64,000 bases of DNA. It comes from Ramlibacter albus. Lineage in GTDB: Bacteria; Pseudomonadota; Gammaproteobacteria; Burkholderiales; Burkholderiaceae_C. Below the pieces are notes generated by a model that made no database searches, was not told the DNA's origin, and saw nothing but the letters and a program-made list of their open reading frames with translations. The position numbers were made by a program, and so were the translations under genes. The stretch is from assembly GCF_014297445.1 (NCBI RefSeq), contig NZ_JACORU010000003.1, forward strand, positions 310,001 through 374,000. The letters run 5' to 3'. Position 1 is the first letter of the stretch. Every line of letters begins with the position of its first letter. Shown here piece after piece: positions 53,061 through 62,710 of the stretch.

Positions 53061-53557
53061 ACCGCGGGCGCCAGCTGGCCGGGCAGCGCAGGCTGCGACG
53101 TCGCCGCGGTGGGCGGCGGCAGTTCGAGCGTGAGCACAGGCTGGCCTGTCGCCGTGGACGCCAGCACGGCCTTGCGGCCCTGCACCGACTGCAGCACGAT
53201 GCCTTCGTCGAGCTGCGCGCCGACGCGATACGGCTTGGGCGGCTTGCCGTCGACGGCAACAAGGGCCGCACCCTTGCCCGCTCCTTGTGCTGCCACGCCC
53301 ACGAGCGCAAAGCGCGATGCCAGCGTCGCGACCGGCGCGGCACTTGCGCTGGCCGCCATCGGGTTCGCGCCCAGCAGGCGAGCGACCGCCTGCGGATCCA
53401 CCGGGGGTGCGCTGCGCGCCGGCACGGCGGGGGCCGCGGCAGGCGCGGGCCGCGCGCTGAACTTCATGCCCCAATAGACCGCACTGGCGGCTGCGAGCGC
53501 CCACAGCGCGAAGCTTGCGCCGCGCACCGTCCAGTTGCTCGCGAAGGCCGTTGACAT
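53015..53557 (-). CDS. gspC: Type II secretion system protein GspC (short form)
   Basis: 180 residues from the ATG at 53557. A membrane helix near the N-terminus (RGASFALWALAAASAVYWGM, 12-31) is followed by a Pro/Ala linker and the homology region (SRFALVGVAAQGAGKGAALVA to about 147) that contacts the secretin. There is no PDZ or coiled-coil domain; the tail is Pro-rich. It is divergent from the gspG-E operon with 40 bases between start codons, an unusual place for gspC, and its end overlaps cobS. Confidence 0.85.
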   Translation of the reverse strand: MSTAFASNWTVRGASFALWALAAASAVYWGMKFSARPAPAAAPAVPARSAPPVDPQAVARLLGANPMAASASAAPVATLASRFALVGVAAQGAGKGAALVAVDGKPPKPYRVGAQLDEGIVLQSVQGRKAVLASTATGQPVLTLELPPPTAATSQPALPGQLAPAVQRPPPMPIPTPAPR

Positions 53558-53597
53558 GCGGGCATTATCATTGAAGCGACTTGTCTCTCCCTCGAAC

Positions 53598-54029
53598 ATG
53601 AACCGCTTCGCTTCCCGGATCCGCCACGCCGGCTTCACCCTCATCGAACTGATGGTGGTGCTGGTCATCATCGGCGTGCTCGCCGCGCTGATCGTGCCCA
53701 ACGTGCTGGACCGCGCCGACGACGCGCGCGTCACGGCCGCCCGCACCGACGTCAACAACATCATGCAGGCGCTCAAGCTGTACAAGCTGGACAACCAGCG
53801 CTTCCCCAGCACCGAGCAGGGGCTGCAGGCCCTGGTGCAGAAGCCGCAGGCCGCGCCCGTGCCGGTGAACTGGAAGCAGTACCTGGAGAAGCTGCCGAGC
53901 GATCCATGGGGCCGGCCCTACCAGTACCTCAACCCGGGCGTGAAGGGCGAAGTGGACGTGATGTCGTTCGGCGCCGACGGGCAATCCGGCGGCGAGGGAA
54001 AGAATGCCGACATCGGCTCATGGCAATAA
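53598..54029 (+). CDS. gspG: Type II secretion system major pseudopilin GspG
   Basis: 143 residues. Prepilin peptidase site RHAG-FTLIELMVVLVIIG with Glu at +5, then the long helix and a C-terminal calcium loop (VDVMSFGADGQSGGEGKNAD). GspG polymerises into the periplasmic pseudopilus that drives substrates through the secretin. First gene of the plus-strand operon; gspH starts inside its last codons. Confidence 0.96.
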   Translation: MNRFASRIRHAGFTLIELMVVLVIIGVLAALIVPNVLDRADDARVTAARTDVNNIMQALKLYKLDNQRFPSTEQGLQALVQKPQAAPVPVNWKQYLEKLPSDPWGRPYQYLNPGVKGEVDVMSFGADGQSGGEGKNADIGSWQ

Positions 54030-54450
54030 CCCCCAGCTCGGTTTCACCCTCATCGAGCTGCTGGTCGTCGTCGCGATCATCGCGTTCGCGACGGCGGGCG
54101 TGAGCTTCGCGCTGCGCGACACCGCCGACACGCAGCTGGAACGCGAGGCGCAGCGCCTCTCCGCCCTCTTCGAAACCGCCCGCGTGCAATCGCGCACCAG
54201 CGGCCTGGCCGTGCGCTGGCACCCCGTCGAAGGCGGATTCCGATTCGACGGGCTGCCGCCGGATACCTTGCCGACGAACTGGCTGTCCGCAGAAACCACC
54301 GTGCGCGGGACGGTGACGGTGGTACTGGGCCCCGAGCCGATCATCCCGCCGCAGGCGGTGGTGTTGTCGTCCTCCGCCGCGCCGGACCGCAGCCTGCGCA
54401 TCGCGACCGATGGCCTGCGGCCGTTCGCCGTCAGTGCCGAAGGGCCATGA
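54004..54450 (+). CDS. gspH: Type II secretion system minor pseudopilin GspH
   Basis: 148 residues; the ATG at 54004 overlaps gspG by 26 bases. Cleavage site PQLG-FTLIELLVVVAIIA. The C-terminal globular part (VRWHPVEGGFRF, SLRIATDGLRPF) has the GspH/FimT pattern. A minor pseudopilin that caps or joins the pseudopilus. Confidence 0.92.
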   Translation: MPTSAHGNNPQLGFTLIELLVVVAIIAFATAGVSFALRDTADTQLEREAQRLSALFETARVQSRTSGLAVRWHPVEGGFRFDGLPPDTLPTNWLSAETTVRGTVTVVLGPEPIIPPQAVVLSSSAAPDRSLRIATDGLRPFAVSAEGP

Positions 54451-54804
54451 ATGAGGTCGCGCGGCTTCACGCTCATTGAAGTGCTGGTCGCGCTCGGGAT
54501 CGTGGCCATCGCGCTTGCCGCGGGCCTGCAGGCCACCACCGCGCTCACCAACAATGCGCTGCGCCAGTCCGATGTGCTGCTGGCGCACATCTGCGCCGAG
54601 AACGAGCTGGTGAAGGTGCGCCTGGCCAAGCAGATGCCCGGCGTGGGTGAAACCGACGTCGCGTGCGAGCAGGCGGGCCGTACGTACAAGGTGCACACGA
54701 CGGTGGCGCCCACGCCGAACCCCAGCTTCCGCCGCGTGGATGCGCAGGTGTTCGACGGCAACTCGCCGATCCTTCGGCTCTCGACGGTCGTAGGCCGGTT
54801 TTGA
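54451..54804 (+). CDS. gspI: Type II secretion system minor pseudopilin GspI
   Basis: 117 residues, beginning MRSRG-FTLIEVLVALGIVA. GspI family features: AAGLQATTALTNNALRQSDV, the AENELVKVRL helix and RRVDAQVF near the end. Starts directly after the gspH stop. Part of the GspI-J-K tip complex. Confidence 0.92.
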   Translation: MRSRGFTLIEVLVALGIVAIALAAGLQATTALTNNALRQSDVLLAHICAENELVKVRLAKQMPGVGETDVACEQAGRTYKVHTTVAPTPNPSFRRVDAQVFDGNSPILRLSTVVGRF

Positions 54805-54806
54805 GA

Positions 54807-55511
54807 ATGAAAACCGCGCGCGGCTTCACCCTCGTCGAACTGCTGGTCGCGATCTTCGCGCTGTCGCTCATGGCCATGCTCAGCTGGCGCGGGCTCGACG
54901 GCATGTCGCGCGCGCAGGCGCAGACCTCGGCCCGCGCCGACGAAGTGCTGGCCCTGCAGACCGGGCTGGCGCAATGGAGCGCCGACCTCGACACGCTGGT
55001 GCAGTTCCCGCAGCTCGCTGCGCTCGAATGGAACGGCCGCGTGCTGCGCCTGACGCGCCGCGACACGACCTCGGCCACCGAGGGCGTGCACGTCGTCGCG
55101 TGGGCAAGGCGTGAAGGCCAATGGCGGCGCTGGCAGTCGCCGCCGCTCTTGACGCGCGGCGACGTCACCAAGGCCTGGGAAGAGGCGGACCTGTGGTCGC
55201 AGAACCAGGGCGGCGACGAGCAGTTGCGGCGCGAAGTCGTCGTGGCGCCGCTGGAAGAGTGGCAGGTCTTCTATTACCGCGGCGACGCCTGGACGAACCC
55301 GATGTCGAGCGACGCTTCGGGCCCGGGCATGGCGCCCAACCCGTTCGCCGCCGCGGCGGCCGCCGCCGTCGGCGCGGCGGGCCGCACCGGCCGCGTGGCG
55401 CTCGTGCCGGACGGCGTGCGCATCGTCATCACGTTGCCGCCGGGCCAGGCGCTCACGGGCCGCATCACGCGCGACTGGGTCAACCCGCAGGTCGGCGGGG
55501 GCAAGTCATGA
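54807..55511 (+). CDS. gspJ: Type II secretion system minor pseudopilin GspJ
   Basis: 234 residues. Cleavage site KTARG-FTLVELLVAIFAL. LSWRGLDGMSRAQAQTSARA and QWSADLDTLVQFPQLAALEW are GspJ features. The region around 195-208 has an Ala run. ATG two bases after the gspI stop; its own stop overlaps gspK (ATGA). Confidence 0.92.
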   Translation: MKTARGFTLVELLVAIFALSLMAMLSWRGLDGMSRAQAQTSARADEVLALQTGLAQWSADLDTLVQFPQLAALEWNGRVLRLTRRDTTSATEGVHVVAWARREGQWRRWQSPPLLTRGDVTKAWEEADLWSQNQGGDEQLRREVVVAPLEEWQVFYYRGDAWTNPMSSDASGPGMAPNPFAAAAAAAVGAAGRTGRVALVPDGVRIVITLPPGQALTGRITRDWVNPQVGGGKS

Positions 55512-56542
55512 CGCGCGAATACCGTGTCCGCAGCCGGCCGGCCGCACGCATGCGCGGCCGCCAACGCGGCGCTGCGCTGCTGGCAGCCATGCTCGTCGTC
55601 ACGCTCGTCGCCACCTTCGCCGCCGCCGCGCTCTGGCAGCAGTGGCGCAGCGTCGAAGTGGAGTCGGCCGAACGCTCGCGCGTGCAATCGGCATGGATCC
55701 TCACCGGCGCGCTCGACTGGGCGCGCCTGATCCTGCGCGAGGACGCGCGCGCGGGCGGCGCCGACCACCTGGCCGAGCCCTGGGCGGTGCCGCTGCAGGA
55801 GGCGCGGCTTTCGTCGTTCCTCGCCGCCGACCGCAACAACACGGCCGACATGGACAACGAAGCCCTCAACGTCTTCATCTCCGGCCAGATCACCGACCTG
55901 CAGTCGCTGCTGAACGTGACGAACCTCGTCGAATCGGGCACGGTGTCGCAGCCGCACCTGCGGCAGTTCGCGCGGCTCTTCGACCTGCTCGGCCTGCCGC
56001 AGGCACACCTGACCCGCCTGGTGGAAAACCTGCGCTTCGCGTCCGATATCCACGTCGACAACCGCTCTTCCGGCGAGGCGGCGCTGCTGCCGCAACGCGT
56101 GGAGCAGCTCGTGTGGCTCGGCGTGCCGGTGCAGACCGTGGCGGTGCTGGAGCCGTACATCACGATCCTGCCGGCTCGCCGTCCCGTCAACCTGAACACC
56201 GCCCCGGCCGAAGTGCTCTATGCCGTGCTGGAGGGCATCAGCATGGCCGATGCGCAGCGGCTCGTGTCCGAGCGCGAACGCTCGCACTTCCGCACGATCT
56301 CGGATGCAGCCAAGCTGGTCAGTGCCGGGCCCGGCGCCGAGGCGTTCGCGGACAACCGGGTCTCGGTCGCCTCCGGCTTCTTCGAGGTGCGCGGGCGCAT
56401 CCGCCTGGGCAAGGTGGTGATCGAGGAGCGCTCGATCGTGCAGCGCGACGGGCTCGACGTGCGCGTGGTGCAGCGCGAGAAAGGCGTGGTCGACCCGACC
56501 GCGCTGTCACGCGCCGCGGCCGCCGCGACCGCGCAGCGCTGA
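55508..56542 (+). CDS. gspK: Type II secretion system minor pseudopilin GspK
   Basis: 344 residues, the size expected for the large minor pseudopilin at the tip. The signal RGRQRGAALLAAMLVVTLVA lacks the Glu at +5, as is usual for GspK. Helix-hairpin-helix-like segments occur in RPVNLNTAPAEVLYAVLEGI and AQRLVSERERSHFRT. Coupled to gspJ. Confidence 0.92.
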   Translation: MTREYRVRSRPAARMRGRQRGAALLAAMLVVTLVATFAAAALWQQWRSVEVESAERSRVQSAWILTGALDWARLILREDARAGGADHLAEPWAVPLQEARLSSFLAADRNNTADMDNEALNVFISGQITDLQSLLNVTNLVESGTVSQPHLRQFARLFDLLGLPQAHLTRLVENLRFASDIHVDNRSSGEAALLPQRVEQLVWLGVPVQTVAVLEPYITILPARRPVNLNTAPAEVLYAVLEGISMADAQRLVSERERSHFRTISDAAKLVSAGPGAEAFADNRVSVASGFFEVRGRIRLGKVVIEERSIVQRDGLDVRVVQREKGVVDPTALSRAAAAATAQR

Positions 56543-56567
56543 AGCGCACCCCTACAATGCCGCGAGC

Positions 56568-57767
56568 ATGAGTTCCCTCGTCGTCCTGCTGCCTGCCGAT
56601 TCGTCCACCGAGTACGCGTGGGCGCTCACGCCCGACGGCCGCAGCGTGCAGGACCACGCCACCGCGCCGGCGGCGCTGCTGCCGCAGACGCGCGGGGCCG
56701 GTGCCGAGGTGGTCGCCGTGGTCCCGGTGCAATGCGTGTCGTGGCACCGCGTCGAGCTGCCCAGGGGCACGGCCGCCGGTTCGCCGCGCCTGCGCGCCGC
56801 CCTCGAAGGCCTGCTGGAAGAACGCCTGCTGGACGAGCCGGATGCCGTGCACTTCGCGCTGGAGCCCGGCGCGCGCGGCGGCGACTCCGCATGGGTGGCC
56901 GCATGCGACCGCGCCTGGCTGCGCAATGCCGTGCAGGCGCTGGACCAGGCCGGCCGGCCGGTGTCGCGCATCGTCCCGGAATTCGCCCCGCAGCCTTTCG
57001 AAACCCTGCACGTGGTCGGCGAGCCCGAGCGCGCGCTGCTGGTGGCGTGCGGGCCCAACGGCGTGATGTCCTTGCCGCTCTCGGCGAGCGCGCTCGCGCT
57101 CGTGCCCACGCCCGGCGATGACACGCCCCGAGTCGCCGACCCGGCCGTCGCGGCACTTGCGGAACAGGTGCTGCAGCACAAGGTGGAGTTGCAGCAGCCC
57201 GCGTCGCGCTGGGTGCAGGCGGCGCAGGGCGGCTGGGACCTCGCGCAGTTCGAATTCGCGAGTTCGGGCCGCGCCCGGGCGATGAAGAAGCTCTCCACCG
57301 GCTGGGGCGAGCTGCTGCGCGCGCCGCAGTGGCGGCCCGCCCGCTGGGGCGCGGCGCTGCTGGTCGCCGTGAACCTGCTCGGCTTGAACGCCTGGGCGTG
57401 GAAGGAACGCAGTGCGCTCGAAACCAAGCGCGCCGCCGTGCGAAATACACTGACCACGACGTTCCCTGCGGTGAAGGTCGTGGTCGACCCCCGCGTGCAG
57501 ATGGAGCGCGAAGTGGCGGCCTTGCGCCAGGCCACGGGCGTGCCCTCCGGGCGCGACTTCGAATCGCTCATGGCGGCACTAGCCATGGCCATCCCGCCCG
57601 GCAAGTCGCCTTCGGGAATGGAATACGCCAATGGCGAGCTGCGCGTGCGCGGACTGGCGCTGAACCCCGGTGAAGCGAACGCGGTCACGACCGCACTCAA
57701 GGCGAACGGCTTCAATGCCGTGCCGCAAGGCGACGCCCTCGTCGTCACCCAGGAGGACGTCCGGTGA
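56568..57767 (+). CDS. gspL: Type II secretion system inner-membrane protein GspL
   Basis: 399 residues. N-terminal cytoplasmic actin-like domain (about 1-235; SLVVLLPADSSTEYAWALTP) that holds the ATPase GspE, a membrane helix (WGAALLVAVNLLGLNAWAW, about 261-279), and a periplasmic ferredoxin-like domain. 25 bases after gspK; the stop overlaps gspM. Confidence 0.9.
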   Translation: MSSLVVLLPADSSTEYAWALTPDGRSVQDHATAPAALLPQTRGAGAEVVAVVPVQCVSWHRVELPRGTAAGSPRLRAALEGLLEERLLDEPDAVHFALEPGARGGDSAWVAACDRAWLRNAVQALDQAGRPVSRIVPEFAPQPFETLHVVGEPERALLVACGPNGVMSLPLSASALALVPTPGDDTPRVADPAVAALAEQVLQHKVELQQPASRWVQAAQGGWDLAQFEFASSGRARAMKKLSTGWGELLRAPQWRPARWGAALLVAVNLLGLNAWAWKERSALETKRAAVRNTLTTTFPAVKVVVDPRVQMEREVAALRQATGVPSGRDFESLMAALAMAIPPGKSPSGMEYANGELRVRGLALNPGEANAVTTALKANGFNAVPQGDALVVTQEDVR

Positions 57768-58243
57768 AGCTCGACGCCCTGCGCGCCCGCTGGGACATGC
57801 TCGCCGCACGCGAGAAACTGCTCGTCGCGGCCGCAGCCGGCCTCGTCGGCATCGCGCTCGTGTGGTGGATCGGCATCGCACCCGCCCTCGCCACCCTGCG
57901 CGCCGCCGACGAACAGCACCGCACGCTCGACGCCCAGCTGCAGCACATGCTGCGCCTCCAATCGCAGGCCCAGGCCATGCAAGGCCAGCCGAAGCAGACG
58001 CAGGACGAATCCATGCGGCTGCTCGAAGCGGCGATCCGCCAGCACCTGGGCATCACGGCGCGCTACACCATCCAGGGCGAGCGCGTGACGCTCACGCTGG
58101 CCGGCACGCAGCCGCAGGCGCTCGCGCAGTGGCTCACGCAGGTGCGCGTGAACGCGCGCGCCACGCCCAGCGAAGTGCGCCTCGCGCGCAACCCCGCCGG
58201 CGGCTGGGACGGCACGCTCGTCGTCACCCTGCCTTCCCGCTGA
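57764..58243 (+). CDS. gspM: Type II secretion system inner-membrane protein GspM
   Basis: 159 residues; GTG start overlaps the gspL stop (GTGA). Short cytoplasmic N-terminus, membrane helix (LLVAAAAGLVGIALVWWIGI), then a periplasmic coiled stretch and a small domain ending GGWDGTLVVTLPSR. Partner of GspL. Confidence 0.9.
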   Translation: MKLDALRARWDMLAAREKLLVAAAAGLVGIALVWWIGIAPALATLRAADEQHRTLDAQLQHMLRLQSQAQAMQGQPKQTQDESMRLLEAAIRQHLGITARYTIQGERVTLTLAGTQPQALAQWLTQVRVNARATPSEVRLARNPAGGWDGTLVVTLPSR

Positions 58244-58254
58244 AACCCCAGACC

Positions 58255-59106
58255 GTGGCACGCGCGACCTCGATCGACAGGCCGGCACGCTGGCGCTGGG
58301 CTGGAGCCGGCGCGCGGCCTCCCACACGCAGCGGGCCTGTCGCCGCGCCATGGGGTTGGGCCGCGGCCGGCGGCGTGCTCGGCCTGCTGCTCGCGATCGT
58401 GGTCTTCGCGCCCGCCACATGGCTCGCCTCCGCACTGGAGAGCAGCACCAACGGCCACCTGCGCCTCGACGATCCCCGGGGAACTGTGTGGGACGGTTCC
58501 GCGCGGCTTGTCCTCACGGGCGGCATCGGCAGCCAGGACGCGACGGCGCTGCCCGGCCGCGTGCAATGGCGCTTGCGCCCCCGCTTCAACGGCGTGGCCG
58601 CGCAACTGCGATCGGAATGCTGCGCCCCCGAGCCCATCGGCATGCGCCTGCGGGTGCGCCTCGGCGGCGCGCACGTGGACATCGCGGACGCCGCTTCGCA
58701 GTGGCCCGCGGCGCTGCTCGCCGGCCTGGGCACACCGTGGAACACCTTGCAGATCGACGGCGACCTCAGGCTGGCGACGCAGGGCCTTTCATTAGAATGG
58801 GCCGAAGGGCGCCTGGCCGTGGCCGGGCGCGCCGAGCTCGTCGCGCAACGCGTGGCGTCGCGCCTGTCTACCCTGAGGCCCATGGGCAGCTATCGCATCA
58901 CCCTCGAAGGCGGGGCCGCGCCGACCTTGCGGCTGGAAACACTGGAAGGCAGCCTGCGCCTGCAGGGCCAGGGCCAGTGGGTGGGCTCGCGCCTGCGCTT
59001 CGCGGGCGAGGCCACGGCCGAGCCCGAGCGCGAAGGGGCCCTGTCGAACCTTCTGAACATCATCGGGCGGCGCAACGGCCCCCGCTCCATCATCACCATA
59101 GGCTGA
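58255..59106 (+). CDS. gspN: Type II secretion system protein GspN
   Basis: 283 residues if started at the GTG at 58255; no ATG is available early, so the start is uncertain. A single membrane helix (GVLGLLLAIVVFAPATWLAS) is followed by a periplasmic domain (GTVWDGSARLVLTGGIGSQD, LQIDGDLRLATQGLSLEWAE) typical of GspN. GspN is accessory and missing from many T2SS. It precedes gspD by 5 bases. Confidence 0.85.
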   Translation: MARATSIDRPARWRWAGAGARPPTRSGPVAAPWGWAAAGGVLGLLLAIVVFAPATWLASALESSTNGHLRLDDPRGTVWDGSARLVLTGGIGSQDATALPGRVQWRLRPRFNGVAAQLRSECCAPEPIGMRLRVRLGGAHVDIADAASQWPAALLAGLGTPWNTLQIDGDLRLATQGLSLEWAEGRLAVAGRAELVAQRVASRLSTLRPMGSYRITLEGGAAPTLRLETLEGSLRLQGQGQWVGSRLRFAGEATAEPEREGALSNLLNIIGRRNGPRSIITIG

Positions 59107-59111
59107 AGCCG

Positions 59112-61268
59112 ATGCACCTGAGATTCGCCCGTGCCGTTGCCTGCGCTCTCGCGCTGGCCGCGCTCGCGCCCACACTGCACGCGCAGCGCGCCGGCGAGCA
59201 GCCCGTGACGCTGAATTTCGTCAACGCCGAGATCGAGGCGGTGGCGCGCACGATGGCCGCCATTACCGGCCGCAACATCGTCGTGGACCCTCGCGTCAAG
59301 GGCGCGATCACGCTCTCCACCGACCGGCCCGTGACGCCGCAGCAGGCGTTCAACCAGTTCACCGCCACGCTGCGCCTCTCCGGCTTCACGGTGGTCGAGT
59401 CGGGCGGCCTGCTGAAGGTGGTGCCGGAGGCCGACGCCAAGCTGCAGGGCGGCGCGGTGAACACCGGCACGCCCGGCGGCGGCGGGCAGATCGTCACGCA
59501 GATCTTCCGGCTCAACTACGAGAACGCGAACAACCTGGTGCCGATCCTGCGGCCGCTGATCAGCCCCAACAACACCATCAACGTGAACCCCGGCAACAAC
59601 TCGCTGGTGATCACGGACTACGCGGACAACCTGCAGCGCATGGCGCGCATCATCGCGGCGCTCGACGTGTCCAACACCACGGACGTCGAGATCGTGAACC
59701 TGCGCCACGCGCTCGCGTCCGACCTCGCGCCCATCGTGCAGCGGCTCGTCGATGCCAGCTCCACCTCGGGCGGCGCAGCCGCCGTGCCGGGCCAGCCCGT
59801 GGTGGCCGTCGGCGGCGGCGACGTCGCACGCACCACCGTCATCGCGGAGCCACGCAGCAACTCGCTGATCATCCGCGCGGCCAACCCGGCAAGGCACGCG
59901 CTGGTGCGCACGCTGATCGAGCGGCTGGACCAGCCCGGCGCCGGTGGCGACCGCGGCAACATCCACGTCGTCTACCTGAAGAACGCCGACGCGACGCGCT
60001 TGGCCGCCGTGCTGCGCGCGGCGCTCGCGAGCCTGCCGAGCACGAGTTCCACTACCGGCGGCGTGGTGGCGGGGGGCGGTGCCGTGGCCGCCGCCGTGCC
60101 GGCCGCCGGCATCTCCGCGGGCGGCAACGCGGCGACCGCGCCCGTGCAAGGCGCGGCAGCGCCTTCGACCGGCGGCCAGATCCAGGCCGACCCGGCGACC
60201 AACTCGCTGATCATCACCGCGCCCGAGCCGCAGTACCGCCAGATCCGCGCGGTGATCGACCGCCTCGACGCACGCCGCGCGCAGGTGTTCATCGAGAGCC
60301 TGATCGCCGAGGTCAATGCCAACAAGCTCTCCGAGTTCGGCATCCAGTGGCAGGGGCCAATCAACAGCGGCGGCACCAACGTGGGCCTGCTGGGCACCAA
60401 CTTCAGCGTGGGCGGCGCCAACATCGTGAGCCTCGCACTGGCCGCGGCCGGCGTCGGCACGAGCACGACGCTGCCTTCCACGGGCGTGAACCTCGGTATC
60501 GCGCATCGCGTGGGCGGCGTGTACGTGCTGGGCTTCCTCGCGCGCTTCCTGCAGTCCAACGGCGACGGCAACATCCTGTCCACGCCCAACCTGCTGACGC
60601 TGGACAATGAAGAGGCCAAGATCGTCATCGGCCAGAACGTGCCTTTCGTGACCGGCCAGTACACGAACGCGAACACCGGCACGGGCGGCTCGGTCAACCC
60701 TTTCCAGACCATCGAGCGCAAGGACGTGGGCCTGACGCTGCGCGTGCGGCCGCAGATCAGCGAGAACGGCACGGTGAAGCTGCAGATCTTCCAGGAAGTG
60801 TCGAGCGTCGACCCGGCCTCCGTGAACTCCGCGCAGGGCCTCATCACCAACAAGCGGTCCATCGAATCGGCCGTGCTGGTGGAGGACGGCGGCGTGGTGG
60901 TGCTGGGCGGCCTGCTGCAGGACGAGTACTCCAACACGCAGGAGAAGGTGCCCGGTGCGGGCGACGTGCCGCTGCTGGGCAACCTGTTCCGCTCCGAGTC
61001 CAAGACCCGCAAGAAGACGAACCTGATGGTGTTCCTGCGGCCGGTGGTGCTGCGCGACGCCGCGCAGACCGACGAGCTCTCGCTCGACCGCTACGAGTTG
61101 ATGCGCGGCAAGCAGGACGCGGCGCAGCCCGCGGCCACCGGCAACCTCCGGCTCGACGAAGGCCCGCTGCTGCCGCCGGTGACGCGTCCGCGTACCGCGC
61201 CCGGCACGACGACCGCGCCGTCTCCAACCGCCCCGGTCGCGCCCGTCACGGCACCCTCTTCCCGCTGA
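59112..61268 (+). CDS. gspD: Type II secretion system secretin GspD
   Basis: 718 residues with a signal peptide ([20 protein letters not shown]). N0 domain (about 31-107), then N1-N3 repeats (from 128, 193 and 284) with an Ala/Gly-rich loop inside N3 (about 310-356), and the secretin barrel (about 395-655) containing [20 protein letters not shown] and [20 protein letters not shown] Pro/Thr-rich tail ends it; no pilotin-binding S-domain is obvious. It forms the outer-membrane channel. Confidence 0.96.
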   Translation: MHLRFARAVACALALAALAPTLHAQRAGEQPVTLNFVNAEIEAVARTMAAITGRNIVVDPRVKGAITLSTDRPVTPQQAFNQFTATLRLSGFTVVESGGLLKVVPEADAKLQGGAVNTGTPGGGGQIVTQIFRLNYENANNLVPILRPLISPNNTINVNPGNNSLVITDYADNLQRMARIIAALDVSNTTDVEIVNLRHALASDLAPIVQRLVDASSTSGGAAAVPGQPVVAVGGGDVARTTVIAEPRSNSLIIRAANPARHALVRTLIERLDQPGAGGDRGNIHVVYLKNADATRLAAVLRAALASLPSTSSTTGGVVAGGGAVAAAVPAAGISAGGNAATAPVQGAAAPSTGGQIQADPATNSLIITAPEPQYRQIRAVIDRLDARRAQVFIESLIAEVNANKLSEFGIQWQGPINSGGTNVGLLGTNFSVGGANIVSLALAAAGVGTSTTLPSTGVNLGIAHRVGGVYVLGFLARFLQSNGDGNILSTPNLLTLDNEEAKIVIGQNVPFVTGQYTNANTGTGGSVNPFQTIERKDVGLTLRVRPQISENGTVKLQIFQEVSSVDPASVNSAQGLITNKRSIESAVLVEDGGVVVLGGLLQDEYSNTQEKVPGAGDVPLLGNLFRSESKTRKKTNLMVFLRPVVLRDAAQTDELSLDRYELMRGKQDAAQPAATGNLRLDEGPLLPPVTRPRTAPGTTTAPSPTAPVAPVTAPSSR

Positions 61269-61273
61269 ACACC

Positions 61274-62662
61274 ATGCGTTACCCGCTGCCGTACGCATTC
61301 GCGCGCAGCCACCAGCTGCTGCTGGAGGAAGACGGCGACCAGCTCGTGCTGTGGCACGGCACCGCGCCCGCGCCGTCGGCGTGGAGCGAGGTGATGCGCA
61401 AGTTCGGCGTGCGCAGCCTGCAGCAGCTGGACGCCAACGCGCTCGCGCAGCGCATCAGCGCCGCCTATGCGCAAGGCGAGTCGAGCGCGGCCAGCGTCGT
61501 GAGCGAAGTGCAGAACGACGCCGACCTCTCGCGCATCATGCAGGAGCTGCCCGCCGTGGAAGACCTGCTGGAGGCGAGCGACGACGCGCCCATCATCCGC
61601 ATGCTCAACGCGCTGCTCACGCAGGCGGCGCGCGACGGCGCGAGCGACATCCACATCGAGCCTTACGAGCGCCACTCGTCCGTGCGGTTCCGCGTCGACG
61701 GCACGCTGCGCGAAGTGGTGCAGCCCAACCGAGCACTGCACGCCGCGCTCATCTCCCGCCTGAAGATCATGGCGGAGCTCGACATCGCCGAGAAGCGCCT
61801 GCCGCAGGACGGCCGAATCTCGCTGCGCATCGGCACGCGCGCGGTGGACGTGCGCGTGTCCACGCTGCCCAGCGCGCATGGCGAGCGTGCGGTGCTGCGC
61901 CTGCTGGACAAGAGCGAGACCAAGCTGAGCCTCGAATCGGTCGGCATGACGGGCGAGACGCTGCGGCGCTTCCTCGGCCTGATCGGCCAGCCGCACGGCA
62001 TCCTGCTCGTGACCGGCCCCACCGGTTCGGGCAAGACGACCACGCTCTACGCGGCCTTGTCGCGGCTCGATTCGAACGCCGCCAACATCATGACGGTGGA
62101 GGACCCGATCGAGTACGAGCTGCCCGGCATCGGCCAGACGCAGGTGAACGCCAAGATCGACCTCGACTTCGCCAAGGCGCTGCGCGCGATCCTGCGGCAG
62201 GACCCGGACGTGATCATGATCGGCGAGATCCGCGACTACGAAACCGCGCAGATCGCGATCCAGGCCTCGCTGACCGGCCACCTCGTGCTGGCCACGCTGC
62301 ACACCAACGACGCCGCCAGCGCGGTGACGCGCCTCATCGACATGGGCGTGGAGCCGTTCCTGCTGTCGTCATCGCTGCTCGGCGTGCTTGCCCAGCGCCT
62401 CGTGCGCAAGCTGTGCCCGCACTGCGCCGGCAAGGGCTGTGCCGAATGCGGCCAGACGGGCTACCAGGGCCGCACCGGGGTGTTCGAGCTGATGACGGTG
62501 GACGACCGCATCCGCGAGCTGGTGCACAACCGCGCCGCCGAAGCGGAGATCCGCGATACGGCGCTGGCCGCCGGCATGACGCTGATGCGCGACGACGGCG
62601 ACCGGCTGGTGCGCGAAGGAATCACCTCGCGCGAGGAAGTGCTGCGCGTGACCCGGGACTAG
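61274..62662 (+). CDS. gspE: Type II secretion system ATPase GspE
   Basis: 462 residues. Walker A GPTGSGKT (248-255), Asp box VEDPIE (275-280), Walker [11 protein letters not shown] (312-321) and His box [12 protein letters not shown] (335-346). The N-terminal GspL-binding part is short (about 100 residues). The zinc element is compact: C381-P-H-C384-A-G-K-G-C389-A-E-C392, so only four residues separate the two Cys pairs, where GspE usually has about thirty. Cytoplasmic hexamer that powers pseudopilus assembly. Normally gspF follows; here it does not. Confidence 0.95.
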   Translation: MRYPLPYAFARSHQLLLEEDGDQLVLWHGTAPAPSAWSEVMRKFGVRSLQQLDANALAQRISAAYAQGESSAASVVSEVQNDADLSRIMQELPAVEDLLEASDDAPIIRMLNALLTQAARDGASDIHIEPYERHSSVRFRVDGTLREVVQPNRALHAALISRLKIMAELDIAEKRLPQDGRISLRIGTRAVDVRVSTLPSAHGERAVLRLLDKSETKLSLESVGMTGETLRRFLGLIGQPHGILLVTGPTGSGKTTTLYAALSRLDSNAANIMTVEDPIEYELPGIGQTQVNAKIDLDFAKALRAILRQDPDVIMIGEIRDYETAQIAIQASLTGHLVLATLHTNDAASAVTRLIDMGVEPFLLSSSLLGVLAQRLVRKLCPHCAGKGCAECGQTGYQGRTGVFELMTVDDRIRELVHNRAAEAEIRDTALAAGMTLMRDDGDRLVREGITSREEVLRVTRD

Positions 62663-62663
62663 C

Positions 62664-62710
62664 AGCCGCTAATAGCAGCTAGCAGCAGCTGGCAGCAGCT
62701 AGTAGCGGCT
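62664..62710. repeat. Inverted repeat with AGCAGCT units between gspE and the cyclase gene
   Basis: AGCCGCTA (62664-62671) and TAGCGGCT (62703-62710) are perfect inverted arms. Between them AGCAGCT occurs about four times in near-tandem (62674-62700). The stop of the cyclase gene (62699-62701) lies inside. It may act as a structure between convergent transcripts; there is no T-tract. Confidence 0.55.

Noticed and set aside
62664..62710. Short CRISPR-like repeat
   Set aside because: The units are 7 bases in near-tandem without spacers, and no cas genes are nearby.
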